In this document: positions 39,021 through 51,294 of the stretch, in pieces | Layout: each line of letters begins with the position of its first letter | Position numbering within the stretch: position 1 is the first letter of the stretch | Origin: Rotaria socialis | Lineage: Eukaryota; Rotifera; Eurotatoria; Philodinida; Philodinidae | DNA length: 64,000 nt | Direction of reading: 5' to 3' | NCBI GenBank assembly: GCA_905331475.1 | Contig: CAJNYU010002043.1 | Span: forward strand, 38,132-102,131 | Translations under genes and position numbers: made by a program | Notes under the pieces: generated by a model | Seen by the model: only the letters and a program-made list of their open reading frames with translations | Databases searched by the model: none | What the model was told of the DNA's origin: nothing

Positions 39021-39569
39021 TACTATTTCTTGCTTATATCTACTTTCATCGGTCAATATGATCAAGGACTTGATAGGAGGATCTACTGATAGAATAGATG
39101 TTGCACTGAATCATGGTAATTAATTTTTTTGAGATTCAATGTGAAGTTTTATTTTTTCGTAGAACAGCCTAGATCGAGAATATAGATGAATTTATTAAGC
39201 ATCATTAACAAATGGTAATATTATAAATCAAACTGTATGTCGCCATAGGTGACCCTTTTTCTTTTAAAAAAATGCTTCCTATAGTAGCTAGAAATGCAAT
39301 TGATTGTTAACACGGGTCTTTAAAAATCTCAGTGAAAAATATTTTTAAACTAAAATGCATCATTACCATTCAATTACAATACTAACCAATATCGTTAGAT
39401 GAATGAAAACAAAATAAAAGGAATCAATTATATTAAGATTCTTTTCTTGAATGTGAAATTTTGTTTTTTCTATCTTCTTTTCGAAAAGTTCATTCTTAGA
39501 AAATAGTCTGTGTTGCAACTGGTATCCGTCTTATCCATTTTTCAGATATATTGAATCATTTTTCTTTTA
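39021..39569. other. Intergenic DNA, nothing recognised
   Basis: AT-rich, no gene or repeat boundary seen. Confidence 0.45.
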
Positions 39570-39780
39570 TAGACTATTTACTGTTGCTAGTTTGTTGATG
39601 AAACTAGAATGATTGAATATTGTTTCTCTACTCTCATCATTAAAATGTTCTTAAAATATAATTTGAACAAATCTGTATTTATTGTTGCTAGCTTATTGAT
39701 GAAAACTAGAATGATTGAATATCGTTTCTCGACTCTCATCATTAAAATATTCTTAAGATATATTTTGAAAAAATCTGATT
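39570..39780. repeat. Tandem duplication, period about 101 bp
   Basis: Two adjacent copies begin at about 39570 and 39671. Each holds TGTTGCTAG, TTGATGAAA, CTAGAATGATTGAATAT, CTCTCATCATTAAAAT and TTCTTAARATAT in the same order, with scattered differences. Confidence 0.85.
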
Positions 39781-41029
39781 GTACCTTAGTACGCCTTTTC
39801 CCTTTGACATATTTTTTCTAGGGAATTTGTCAGTTTTCAGGAAACTAATCTCATGGGAAAAAGTCATGTTTATGACGTTTTTGATGGATTAGCTCTAGAA
39901 ACGATAATTTTCAAAGAAATGAAATACATTATTATTTGATCCTCATTTTTTTTTTAAAAAAAAGAGAACATTCAAACTGAAGGGCAGAGCTTAAAGCCAC
40001 TTTAAATCTCTTAGATCTTCACACTTATTCGAAGAGAGCATTTTATTGATTTCGAGTCTAGAATAACTCTGCTGTTTTAATTGTCGAGATTGAATTAATG
40101 TATCAGCTCCATAATCGAACGACAACTCATTCACAAGAAACTGAATAAAGTAGATATCGATGTATCAAACTTTGAGTTATAGTTCACCCAGCCAAGTCAT
40201 CTCCTCATTAATTCAATAGCCAAAAATTCCTATTCAATAACTATTGTTACTTCTAAAACAGCCTCTTAAAGTGGATTAAATGAATGAATTTCTATAGCAA
40301 ATATAACTAAATAACTTGATTGTATTGAGAAATAGGAAGAGCTTCTTTCACTTACAATAGTCACAATAGAATCTCGATTTTTTAATTTTCATTGTAAAAA
40401 GACGTTAATAAAGAAAAAAACAATTAGTTAAGAAATCAAAATATTATTTTCCCTAAAGCTAGTAGTCATCCCTTTCTTCCTTAACGAAAATCCTAAATAT
40501 CAGGACAACGATCTACAACATTAGGTTTGACTGATCCATGGAATGCCTTTCTCCTGAATTGACTCATTAAGTACCAAGATCATGTTAGCTGATCTAAGTA
40601 CTATAAAGAAAGCACTCAAATAAACGGAGAAATTTTTTCCAGTGATTTATTTTATTATTTTCTCCGTCCTTTTATAACATAGATCATTGATTAAAAGACT
40701 TCAAGTTTTTCATAATTGAAAGTATTAAGAAGAAAAAAGCATATATATATATCTCAACTTCCTGATTCTCAGCGAACATCAGTAATACTAATATCAAATG
40801 CATTTTTACGTGCGAAGTAATCTCTACATGATAATATTAATTCCTAGGGCGTCACACAGTACATAGAAATCAGAACTAGCTTATTGTTATTTTGTTTTGA
40901 CTGTTCAACCACGAAGCACAGTTAACCGTTGATAGCATAGCTAGATACAATAGAATAGTGTTTAATCTATTTTGCGTCTGCATGGATGAATATCTATTTT
41001 TGCTGATGGCTACATCAACCTCTACCATT
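39781..41029. other. Intergenic DNA, nothing recognised
   Basis: AT-rich with homopolymers and a short TA run at about 40742. No gene supported. Confidence 0.45.
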
Positions 41030-41068
41030 TTACGTTGTATAAAATGATTCGATCAAACATTGATACCT

Positions 41069-41224
41069 GCGAATATTTCTTTTGTTTTGATTGATGGATG
41101 TCAATCTATTTTCGAGTAGATGTTTCGTTGAAGTTAGTAAAATATCATTGATTTGATTATACCATTTATAGATAGCCTCTTGTGTATCATAAAGCATACG
41201 TTCTTCAGGCACCCACACTGCCAT
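41069..41224 (-). CDS. Possible first exon of an unrecognised gene
   Basis: From the ATG at 41224 the frame reads AVWVPEERMLYDTQEAIYKW and continues with balanced composition for about 52 codons. It reaches a good donor context, CGCAG|GTATCAATG, near 41069. The open frame itself continues to 41030. I do not recognise the protein and could not find a following exon on the minus strand below 41030. It may be a real 5' exon, an exon captured by a transposon, or chance. Confidence 0.25.
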
Positions 41225-44019
41225 GAACGAACGTGTGCTAATTGTTTATAATAGGATCTTTTTCTTTTCAGTCAACTTTACTGTCGGTGTTCAAATTAAT
41301 TCTGCGGAAATAAGTTAGCAAATAGACAAAAATGGTCATATCGATTTCATAGAATAAATTATTTTTTCTAATATCAATTAAATATTACAAGAATATTTTA
41401 TAAAACAGAAAATTGATTTGAATTCAAAATTATACTTAAACAACAATGTATTGAAGTGCCGAGAAAGAAAAAAATTATATTCAATTTCCTGTCAATTTAG
41501 CGAGATACTTGTCGGCTTCTTTGTTCAAAAGAATAAAGAAGGCGTCTTTCTATTTGTAAAACAATCTTTCAACAAGAAATAGTAAATTTCAACATGACAC
41601 AACTGACTAGAATATCTGTCGGATAGTTGTTTGATAAGCTTTATAATGATGAATCCTATTCAGTAGGAAGTACAATGATGTATATTTATAGATGCATCTT
41701 CTGGATGTCAAGCAAATGAAAAACGTAGAAATTATGAATTGTCTCTCCAGAGAAGAAGTATTTTTATTTCAAGTCTCATGAGTATAAACGTATTGAAGAA
41801 AAATCTTATTATATGATCTTCTTTTTTCTTTATGTCATCAAAGAGAAGATTTTTCGTTCTTGAAAATATTTCATACGACTAGCACAAATGTAATTAAAAT
41901 CAATACTAATTCATATTTCTCAAGTTTATTATTATTATTATTTGTAATTATGAAAATAAAAAAAAAAAAAGTTTTTAATTACCAATCAAATAAAGAGTGT
42001 TGACAGTTTCATCCCCAATGTATTGAAGAATAATTCTATGAATTTGTAGAGTAAGATCGAGCATAGACTTTCTTATATTGTCTATTCATTCGTCAACAAT
42101 ACAATATAATCAGTGCATTCTCTCGATCAGCTTATGTAAGGGAATTTCTATAGTGTCTATAGTGATCTACTATATAGAGTAATAAGATCAGTATGAAGGA
42201 TACACTATCAATCGAATTTGTTGAAGATTTTCATAAGAAAAAGAAAGGAAAAACTAATCAAAGACTTTGTAGTTAGTATAATATTTTTAAAATATGAAAT
42301 TCTAGAAAAATATTATTTATTTTATTTTATTTTTTGATTGGCTCTATTCTTTTCTAGGCGACAATAATGAATCGATGAAACAATTGAAAATAACACGGAT
42401 GTAAACAACACAAAGTCAAGTTTCACGTTTAACGTGCATCAATCTTTTACTTATCAATATTACATTTTCTTGTTTGTTTGTTTTTTTGCACGGTGATACG
42501 TCGCCTTTTTCTTTCGCTATTTTTCTTTGTGTAAATTCGTTTTCTCTGACTTTTGAACATACGGCTTATCTTTTTTTTATTATCAACCTTTATACTCTTT
42601 TGTTTCGCCTGTTTACGAATACACGCAAATGCCAGTAAGCTAACGTAATTATGGAAAAAATGTACAATTTCTGATAGGCATAGATATGTCGACTGTTATT
42701 TATTTGTTGCTTTCAAATTTTCTGTTTTTTTTTCTACAAGAGTCACTAACTCACCCCGCACTACAATCACCAATGATCTTCTTAAGTATGTATGTCTAGT
42801 TTTTTGCTCCCTCCGTAATTAAATTTTAAGAAGATTTTCCATGCATCTACTTGTATATAAATGTGTATATATACTTATCGTGGCGTTTGAATCGATTGGC
42901 ATGCATGCCGGTCGCGCTGTTACACTTACATGTTTGTGTGGATTTGGTTCTGTGATATTCATAATAAGAAATTATTTCTGTTTTTAATAGATTGATAGAA
43001 GAAAAAGATACATGTTTTCTATTGCATAATAAAAAGTTGGCTATAAAATAAATGACTACTAAATAAAAGACTTAACTTATCGAATTATGATAACATTAAA
43101 ATAGATGTTGTTTTTGTGGCAATAATGTTTTTCAAATCTCCCAATCACTATTTATTTATTTTATGTTGATACATTGAGTTGTTTCTTTTATAAAAAAAAT
43201 ACAAAGTTCTTGTCTATTTATCTAGAAAATCTTCAGGGAATTCCGAAGCAGATTAAGAAAAGTGATGATTTCGATGTTTTTATCTAGATATTTTTAATGT
43301 TGTTTTACTTATTTTCTATTTATTTATGTATGCACAATTGAATAGAGATATTTAAATCTGAATGACATTCATTGTCGATTCTACTATGCAGAATACTGGT
43401 CTCATTTTGATATGCAGCGGATACAGTATCAGGAAAAAACGATAATTGAGCGAAAAAAACATTACTAACATAAGCTGAAAGGTTATAATTTTCTAGTTGT
43501 TGATAGAAAGATAATATATTTTGATAGCAAATGAATGCCAAATATTTGATTAGCCGTGATAGTTAGTACGTGAGGATTTTGCTGATTGAATAACTAAATC
43601 AAATCATAGAAGTTGTGTAGGCCAGTATATATAAATTGATTTATTAATAGCAACAGAGGATTCTTTACTCAGCTATCAGTCACACGAATCAGTAAGAACA
43701 TCAGGATTTATCGAAAAAGGAACGTGACCACCCTCTCGTTCTCAGTTAACTAACAAACCTTTTCAGCTTGAGTACTTTCTGCATCTTGCGTCGATTTCGT
43801 CAAGTATCTATAAATCATCTATCATATATGATGAAATCAATTTGATATTACAATTTTGGAAGGTCACAAAAATCTAACCATAGTCGTATGCTTGATATAA
43901 TTAATAAAAACAGTCATAAAGCGTCGATCGCATACAAAATTATTTGATTTAATAATTTCGATCGACACATCAAACTTCGGCCTTATTTTCTTCCTTGCTT
44001 ATTCTTACCCAACGGTCCT
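41225..44019. other. Intergenic DNA, nothing recognised
   Basis: AT-rich sequence with an A run near 41960 and a 12-bp palindrome GGCATGCATGCC at about 42897. The minus-strand frame at 43320-43541 is not convincing as a gene. Confidence 0.45.
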
Positions 44020-44140
44020 CTCCCTAGCTCTCTCTCTGTTCTCTCTACTCTTCTCTCATTCTCGAGTTTTCTCTCGAGCTACTTTTTTCTCTATAAAACA
44101 AACGCAGGCAGACATTCATTTCGGTTGTTAGACTGATAAA
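44020..44140 (+). promoter_or_regulatory. Candidate core promoter upstream of the GPCR
   Basis: A CT-rich tract (about 44020-44090) leads into CTCTATAAAAC at about 44090, followed about 25 bases on by ATTCATTTCGGTTGTTAGAC, an initiator-like region. The nearest + strand gene is the GPCR 1.4 kb downstream, so a 5' untranslated intron would be needed. Weak evidence. Confidence 0.25.
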
Positions 44141-45521
44141 AAAAAAAGAAGAAAGAAAGAAATAGAGACTGCATGCATTGCTCTATTAATACTGATGAGC
44201 ACACAGTATTTCCGGTTGATAAAGAAGATCACTAGACAGGAGCATAGGGAGATTAAAAGCACACTGATAGGAATTTAATATTAGTCGTAACTAGCCTGAC
44301 TAACTTCAGTATAGTGTGTTTATAACATAAGATTATTCTTTGATTCTACGTCTATAGATAAGATTGGGAATTCATCTCTTAGATAAATATAGTCATTCTT
44401 CGTGTACTCTTTGTCTTTCATAATCCAAATCACGTAGATTGTCAATCCATAGCATACACTCGTAGTTATATATATATATATATATATAGCAAAAAGAATG
44501 TAAATGGGGCTAGGAGATTTTTTTCTGTATTTTCATTTCAATATCATTGCATGCGATTTTCGAGAATTTTCCATTATTGCAGATCAGGAAGACCGAAAGA
44601 ATAAGTTACACGAAAGTATTTCGTTCAAATATATTGAATCATGTGCACAACGCGCGCTTCCCATTATCATCCATAGGAGTAGTATTATTACCAGCTGCAC
44701 ATTGTCGCATGAAGTAATCTGATAGTTGCATTGTACTCTCTGTCAATATATTCAGCTTTCTTTTTCCATAAGGTTGTCTTGCACTAACAAGCACACCTTC
44801 ATCTACAAATATAAAACTAATTGAATAAGTGCCTACTCAATTATTATAATCTGGCAAATGGTTTTAAGACTCTTAGGCAAACGAAAAAGTTTAGTGTTTT
44901 TATATTAAGTCGTCAAACCATGATGAAACACGATGACAATGAAAATGATTATAGCCAATAAAAAGCCATTAGTTTTTCTCTTCGATAGTAGTTGTGTTGT
45001 GCATGTGAGTAACATAAAAGAAAAGTGAAAACATATTCTCATCGATCTAAATACCCAGGGAAGAATTACCACTTGTGGCTTATTTTTTGTGCATATGAAA
45101 TCATTCCTTTTCATGATAGAATGTAAAAGAATGTTGAAATCATTTTTGTAGTCATTCCATCAAATATATTCATAGATCAATATTTGATTATCTTCTCTGT
45201 AAGTAAAGTTAATACGAGATTAATTTTTTCTTTTGTTTGAGACATATTGAATATGTACGTATATATATGTATGTATTTGTTATTTTATCTTACTCTATCT
45301 AAATTTTAGTTCTAGATTTTACCTTCTATTGAAGAACAAAAAAGAAATAGTACATTATAGCTAGAGTTCAAAGCATTTTTTGAAAATATATCCAAAGATT
45401 ATAAATATTTTATTAGGAAACTAAAAACAAGCTCTTTGATATTCTTTAGTTTTCGTCCTACTATTTTTCAAGAAGTAAAAAATCTAGAAGAAATTTCAAT
45501 TGATCATCAATCCGCCCTATT
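44141..45521. other. Region upstream of the GPCR, with a TA microsatellite
   Basis: Holds a (TA)n run at about 44468-44489 and AT-rich sequence. The small open frames at 44504-44722 (+) and 44905-45114 (-) show no motif. Confidence 0.45.
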
Positions 45522-46718
45522 ATGAATTCAACGTCATCGGCGACGATTGCACCGTACGAGCAACGCCTAGTCGAATTTAAACGCATTGTCGAAGGCTACT
45601 TACTATTACTTGTTTGTATATGTGGTTTATTAGGCAATACATTAACGTGTGTCATACTATCCAGTCGAATGATGCGTACATCAACAACAAACATTTATAT
45701 ATTTGCATTATCATGTGCATCATCATGTGTTTTAATTGGTTTTTTACTAACACACGGGATTCGCTCAACGTTTGATGCTGAAACATTTTATAAATATATA
45801 TTTACAAAAGTATTTCCTATTCATGTGACATGCTTGCTAATACAAATATATTTGACAGCAACAGTTGCTTTTGATCGATTTATTCTGATATGTTTACCGT
45901 TTCGAGGTCATAAATGGCGTAGTCCACGACATGCAGTGTTTGTTGTATTATGTGTTGCATTATTTTGTATACTATATTGTATACCATTTTGGTTTGAATT
46001 TACTTTAGTAAAGAGAAATAATACACGAGTTATATCTGTATCAACATTTGGAGCACATCCATTATTTCGCCTGTTAATGCGTAAATATCTTTATTTTGTT
46101 TTTGTTTTTCTTATTCCATTATCAACAATAATAATATGTAAAGCTATGATTATTAAAAAGTTATATACTGTACGTAAACGTAAACGTTTACTGGGAAATT
46201 TATCAAAACAAAATCGATCCTCGAACGCTATTAATTTCTTATTATTATCAATTGTATTCGTATTTCTTGTCACACAATTTCCTTATTTTATTTTCAATGT
46301 TCTTTATTCATGGTTTGGCATTAGTTTAATGGCTAATCTACGCGCAAGGCAATATTTAGCTATTAATAATCTTTTGTCTGTTATCAATGCCTCATCAACG
46401 TTCATTCTCTATGCGTTTTTTGACAGAAAATTTCGACAAGTTGGTCAACACTTTTTATTATGTCGACCATTGCCAGTTGGTTTTGATGCACAAACTGATA
46501 TAAAACGTACAGCGGTATCAAGTCGTAATGCGAATGTTCTAGGGTCTAATGCAAAACCAAGTAATTCATCAATACATTTGATAAAAAATCATCAATATTT
46601 GGCAACTGTAAATAATAATATACAAGATTTAACAAAACTACAATTGATCGACACAAACCTAACAGCAACACAGAGTGTTTCATTTTTTGAAAAAGAGAAT
46701 GTATCAACATTTAATTGA
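45522..46718 (+). CDS. Rhodopsin-family GPCR, peptide (FMRFamide-like) receptor type
   Basis: Intact, intronless, 398 aa. Seven membrane segments are readable. TM1 has the family Asn in GLLGNTLTCVIL; TM2 is about residues 58-80. TM3 ends in DRF (TATVAFDRFILICLPF), a variant of DRY. TM4 is at about 145-165. TM5 reads FVFVFLIPLSTIIICKAMII and TM6 SIVFVFLVTQFPYFIFNVLY. TM7 ends NASSTFILYAFFDRKFR, a variant of NPxxY with the Tyr kept. A Cys at the top of TM3 (HVTCLLIQ) is present. The N-terminus has an N-x-S/T glycosylation site and the tail is Ser/Thr/Asn-rich. The TM7 pattern fits invertebrate neuropeptide receptors of the FMRFamide-receptor-like group; the ligand cannot be told from sequence. 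Intronless GPCRs suggest retrocopy-based expansion. Confidence 0.9.
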   Translation: MNSTSSATIAPYEQRLVEFKRIVEGYLLLLVCICGLLGNTLTCVILSSRMMRTSTTNIYIFALSCASSCVLIGFLLTHGIRSTFDAETFYKYIFTKVFPIHVTCLLIQIYLTATVAFDRFILICLPFRGHKWRSPRHAVFVVLCVALFCILYCIPFWFEFTLVKRNNTRVISVSTFGAHPLFRLLMRKYLYFVFVFLIPLSTIIICKAMIIKKLYTVRKRKRLLGNLSKQNRSSNAINFLLLSIVFVFLVTQFPYFIFNVLYSWFGISLMANLRARQYLAINNLLSVINASSTFILYAFFDRKFRQVGQHFLLCRPLPVGFDAQTDIKRTAVSSRNANVLGSNAKPSNSSIHLIKNHQYLATVNNNIQDLTKLQLIDTNLTATQSVSFFEKENVSTFN

Positions 46719-49130
46719 TTATCAATCCTAAGTTATGATTTTTTTTATATTATGCTCAGATTATTGCTTGCTTTGCTTTTGCTGTTCTTTTTTTTGTGAT
46801 TATAAACATTCATTTAGTATCGAGTGCTAATGAAAGCTTAAAGATTTATTTAAAAAGAAAAAAGAAAAAAATCGCTACATCAGAAATGTAAACAGCAGCT
46901 GTCATATAACTTATCAATATGCGTATATCTCGTATCTAACTGTGAGATTTTGATTAACAGAATGATAGATATTGGTTCGCAAGGAATGTTAAACTGACAT
47001 AGGTTAATCGTAAAAAAAATTCAGCCACTTGAAATGAAAAGTAAAACTGATGATAGAGATTTAATCATTTAGTAAAAACACAATAGAATCTATTAAAATT
47101 CATTCATTATCATAGAAAACATGTCGGAGCTCACATGTTAATTTCAATATTTTATTTCGTTCCGAAACTCTATTTTTCTTTGATTATTAATCGAATATTC
47201 TTAAACGATCATGTTTACCTATGTATACGATAGATGTATGAGAGCATGCCAGTTCGAATTTTCTCTTTCTAAGATTCAAGGTCTACAACAATTATGAATG
47301 TAGCGCAATGTTATTATTATCGTTGAAACAATCATCGGGATAATTGCAACACTGATCTTTTACAAGAGATAGTTGTTCTCGTTATGCCATTCTGTCAGTC
47401 ATTGATCAATCTAAGCTACAGAGATATATCCTCAATTAGGAAAGACAATTTATGGCTATTATCATATCAGTTAGTTAGCTGTGCGATGAATGTTTTGCTA
47501 ATAGAACAGATGGAAGTTAATTACATTAGAAGCATAAAGCTAAAAATATTTAGTAGCTTAATAATCCTTAAAAGGTTATCGGCTTATTTTATAAATATTC
47601 ATTGGGAGAGAATTAGGGTTATATTCAATTAAAAACTTCTTAATTTTTATAAATAGATTCTAACAAGGTATATTTGATTATACAATTCACGCTGATAATT
47701 TATTTTTAAATTAGAATTTTGTTTACTGCGTTAAAATGTATAATTAGGAGAACTTCCGACTAAAGTCGGAAATAAGGTGCGAATTGCATATGCACTAGGG
47801 TGAATTTTAAAGAGCAATTTTCTAATTATATATTTCTTATTAAATATAAAAAAAAAAGTCATTAGCATCCATTAATTATATGAGCTTGTTTCGAACAAAT
47901 AAAAATGTAGCTTTTTTAAATAACTAAATCGATGTATCATTAATTCATGATTTGCTCTGATATACGGATATTGTTTTTTGCAAATAAATCAATATCGATT
48001 CCTAATAATTTCACGTCATAGAATACATAAAAAATTGATTATAGATTAACATATGTAGTAAGGTAATAGAATCATTATTTTGTATTTTCATTGACAGATT
48101 CCATCGCTGACCAAAAATTACTCACGATGCCAATATGTTAAAAACAATTACTTTTTTTTAATTACCTAATGAAATCTATCTAAAAATTGATAACTAATAA
48201 ACTCAAAAACAAAAATTCATCTGCAATGAAAAGGGAAAATTGTAAAAAAAAAGAGGCAAATGCATTATGAGAGAATGACAAGATTTTATCATAAGTCGAA
48301 GGAAAGTAACAGAATTCCTCTCGAAAAATAGGATAACGTAACCCTATAGAACTTAATTTTCGAAGGTAGTTCAAATCGATGTAATGACATGTTATTGCGA
48401 TTAAGAAAATTCATCTATCATAAATCTTTCATTTTATACTCTAAGACTTTAATGTTTGTCAACGCAGAAAAAATTCATAAATAACATTTGTATACTTTAG
48501 CCATTAATTTTCATCACTAATTATTATATTTATAAGATCTACAGAATAATAAATTATAAAGCTAACAAACTAATAATCTAATGAAGAGGAAGGAGCTGAA
48601 GATTAAACCTAATTGAGTTTATTATGTAAATTATTGTGCGCTCAAATAGTTTTTATCATATAATAGGATCATGATGATTGAAGGGGAATGCCTTTAGACG
48701 ATGTACTAGCGCGATAAATCTAGAAATAAATAACGTCTCTTAAATATTGTTTCATGCCATAACATAATTATATTTTCCCCAAATGAATACGGAAAACTTT
48801 CCTTTATCTCAGACCTAGATGTAACCCCAAAGCTATCTGTCATACGAAATATATCGTCCCGTAAAAAATCTGGCACTAGAAAAAAGCAATATTGATGATT
48901 TATGTTTGCCCGTGAATTTCAATCATTCACAGATGCTCATGTTCATTTTTCTTGCTTCATAAAAATCTCGAGTACCACCTGAATATATAAAAATCAATTT
49001 TTTGCAGATATTTTCTAAATAGAAAATTGATTAAATAGATACACCACAAATAATCAAATGTTTTTTAGATGAGAATGAGAATTCGAATGAACAAGACATA
49101 CAATTACGAAAAACAAAACAAGTAGTATAT
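46719..49130. other. Intergenic DNA between GPCR and SDE2
   Basis: No gene supported. A small perfect hairpin, CTTCCGACT-AA-AGTCGGAAA, lies at about 47754-47773. Otherwise AT-rich. Confidence 0.5.
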
Positions 49131-51159
49131 TTAGATTTTCTTAGCAACTTTTTTCTTTTTAGCACTTGCTACAGGTTCGTCTTCATCATCGTCATCTGTT
49201 GATACATCACCAAGATCAATACCAAGGAAGAATGCTGCACTTGCTCCTTTTTCTTTTTTTGTTTTCTTCATTTTAAGTTCTCCATCTTCCAGGATATCTT
49301 CTGAATGACGTCGCTTTTTCGTCGTTGCTATTGTTTCAACATCTTCATCGTCGTCATTATCTTTTTTATCATTATCATCATCGTCATTTGTACTAATTGC
49401 TGTTGATGACTTTTTCTTTTTCTTTCTTTTTTCCTCTTGAATTAATTGTGCAGCTATTTGTACAGATTCATCCATGTCGTCAGCAATTTGTTTCTTTTGT
49501 TCATCATAAGCAGCATCAGAAAATTTATGTGGTGGTGGAACATTTCGATAATCTTTTTGATCTTCATCTGCTGATGATTTACTTTTTTGATCAGATGATG
49601 GTGTAACAGGTTTTTCTAATTGCTTTTGCATCCATTCCTAAAAAAAATAACAACAGATGTTTTTTCAACTATCATCTGATGAAAAGTAAATTTTTATTTT
49701 TATTTATTGAACATATTGTATTTCAGTGGGAACAAAAATATATCTATTCATAGGCTCGACTTGTTTCTTTTTATGAATAATCACGAGAAGACAGCAACAT
49801 TTTGACCTGCCACTAAGTGGAAAAGCAGGAAAGCACACTCAGCCTTTTTTTAGTATGATTCATATAAATCAGAAGCATTTTGCTTTTCATCATAACAAGA
49901 AACAAAAATGTAATATGTAAATAACTATGTATCGTGTTTAGATATCAACATACTTTAAGTTTTTTCTCATTATTAACATCTCGCATACGTCGTCCATTTA
50001 AATCTCGACAAGCTTCTTTATTTTTTGATATAAGAATTTGTTTACCAAATGAACGCAATAAAGATCCAAAACCACCCTTGAAAGAAAAATATATTCATTA
50101 AATAGATTTGAAATGAATTGTATTACGGCTTGTCCACGTAACGCGCTACTTCGCTGAACAAATTAAAAAATTCTTTTTTCAATCAATATAGACAAACCTA
50201 AGCGTATTTTCTGGTATAGCTTTTTACACTGATTGTGAATTTGAACTGTTTTCTTTAAAAAAATTGGGTTTTAAAGTTTTAAAAAGTTGTATTTTCAATT
50301 TTCTAACCAAGAAATTTAAAACAAAAATGCAGACTAAGATATCATTCGATGCAGAAGTTGATTCTCTACAAAATGGCCTATTTATTTTCTACTCTCATTC
50401 CTCAGGGCAACTCCTAAGCTCTTGTACAGTTTCTTACTGACTATACAATTATTGAGCTCGTATTTCGATGTAGCAACTTGATTTTTTTTGTAGAAGGATA
50501 TATGAAGGGGAGTGATCAATATATATATAAAGATTAAATATTTTTAAGCATATTAAGTGCTTCAAATTTGATCGACAAAAAAACATGTCACAGCGTTACG
50601 TTTGTTTTTTGCATTTTTAATCTGAGCGAAAGTAGTTTAGAAAAAATTATTTTTTACTGCTTGAAAGCCCATTCAATTTGAAGAAATGATTTGTCAAAAA
50701 AACTAGAGGTTTATAAGCAGCCCTAGAAAAAGGCTTCTTTTTTGTCACAGTATTACGTGATGATAAAACCTTTCTAGAAGCGTGAAAGTTCATTCAAACT
50801 AGGTCATTATTTCAACATAAATAGATTATGATGAGCTGCGTCGAATGACGTTTGAACGATGTTATTAGCTCTTATGCCTTTCGAGATAATTTCAAGACAA
50901 TTTGTCAAAATGTCACAGCATTACGTTTAGACAAGCCGATTATGTAAAAATTTACTTTTCCTCCCAAAACTTTTGGCCAAACTTTATAGATTTCATCTTC
51001 TAACAATTGATTTTCAGCAGATAAATCGATTTTCTTTCCATTTCTTTCAATACTATATGAATTTTCACCCAATAGATCATTTAGACCTTGAATGACATCA
51101 CCAAATGTATTCAGTGATGATAGATTAATAGATTCTTGATGTCCAATTTGAATATGCAT
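49131..51159 (-). CDS. SDE2: SDE2-like splicing and genome-stability factor
   Basis: Three exons on the minus strand (51159-50956, 50076-49954, 49637-49131), about 277 aa. The N-terminal 65 residues form the ubiquitin-like fold that a deubiquitinase removes in known SDE2 proteins. Exon 1 ends in VLGGK and exon 2 opens [13 protein letters not shown], recreating the conserved GG|KGG processing site and the following core ([25 protein letters not shown]). After cleavage, family members join the spliceosome and support PCNA-dependent replication-stress responses. Exon 3 carries [10 protein letters not shown] and [13 protein letters not shown], then Lys-rich and Asp-rich runs and a basic tail [10 protein letters not shown]. 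Human SDE2 is about 450 aa, so the C-terminal half is short here. Intron 1 contains a transposon. The gene lies 135 bp downstream of Piwi on the same strand. Confidence 0.93.
50126..50938. mobile_element. TIR element family A, copy 2, inside SDE2 intron 1
   Basis: 813 bp with ends CGGCTTGTCCACGTAACGC and, reverse-complemented, CGGCTTGTCTAAACGTAATGC. A perfect ATTA duplication flanks it (50122-50125, 50939-50942). Internal CACAGCGTTACG and CACAGTATTACG words repeat the terminal motif. It aligns with 38162-39020 throughout; one segment of about 40 bp near 50670 is missing relative to that copy. Confidence 0.9.
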
Positions 51160-51294
51160 CTAGAATGAACACAGAAACAAGAAAAAAAACATTTAAATAA
51201 CAATAACAAAACAATTTCATATAATCTGAACAAAACAATATCACTCGACTAGAGTTAACGGAAGTTTTTTTTCAAACGAAAACACTGTTAATAT

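Noticed and set aside
43320..43541. 73-codon minus-strand frame
   Set aside because: Reasonable length but no motif, no exon partner and AT-driven composition.
43915..43975. CGATCGA inverted repeat
   Set aside because: Short imperfect arms with an AT-rich loop; no element boundary or function evident.
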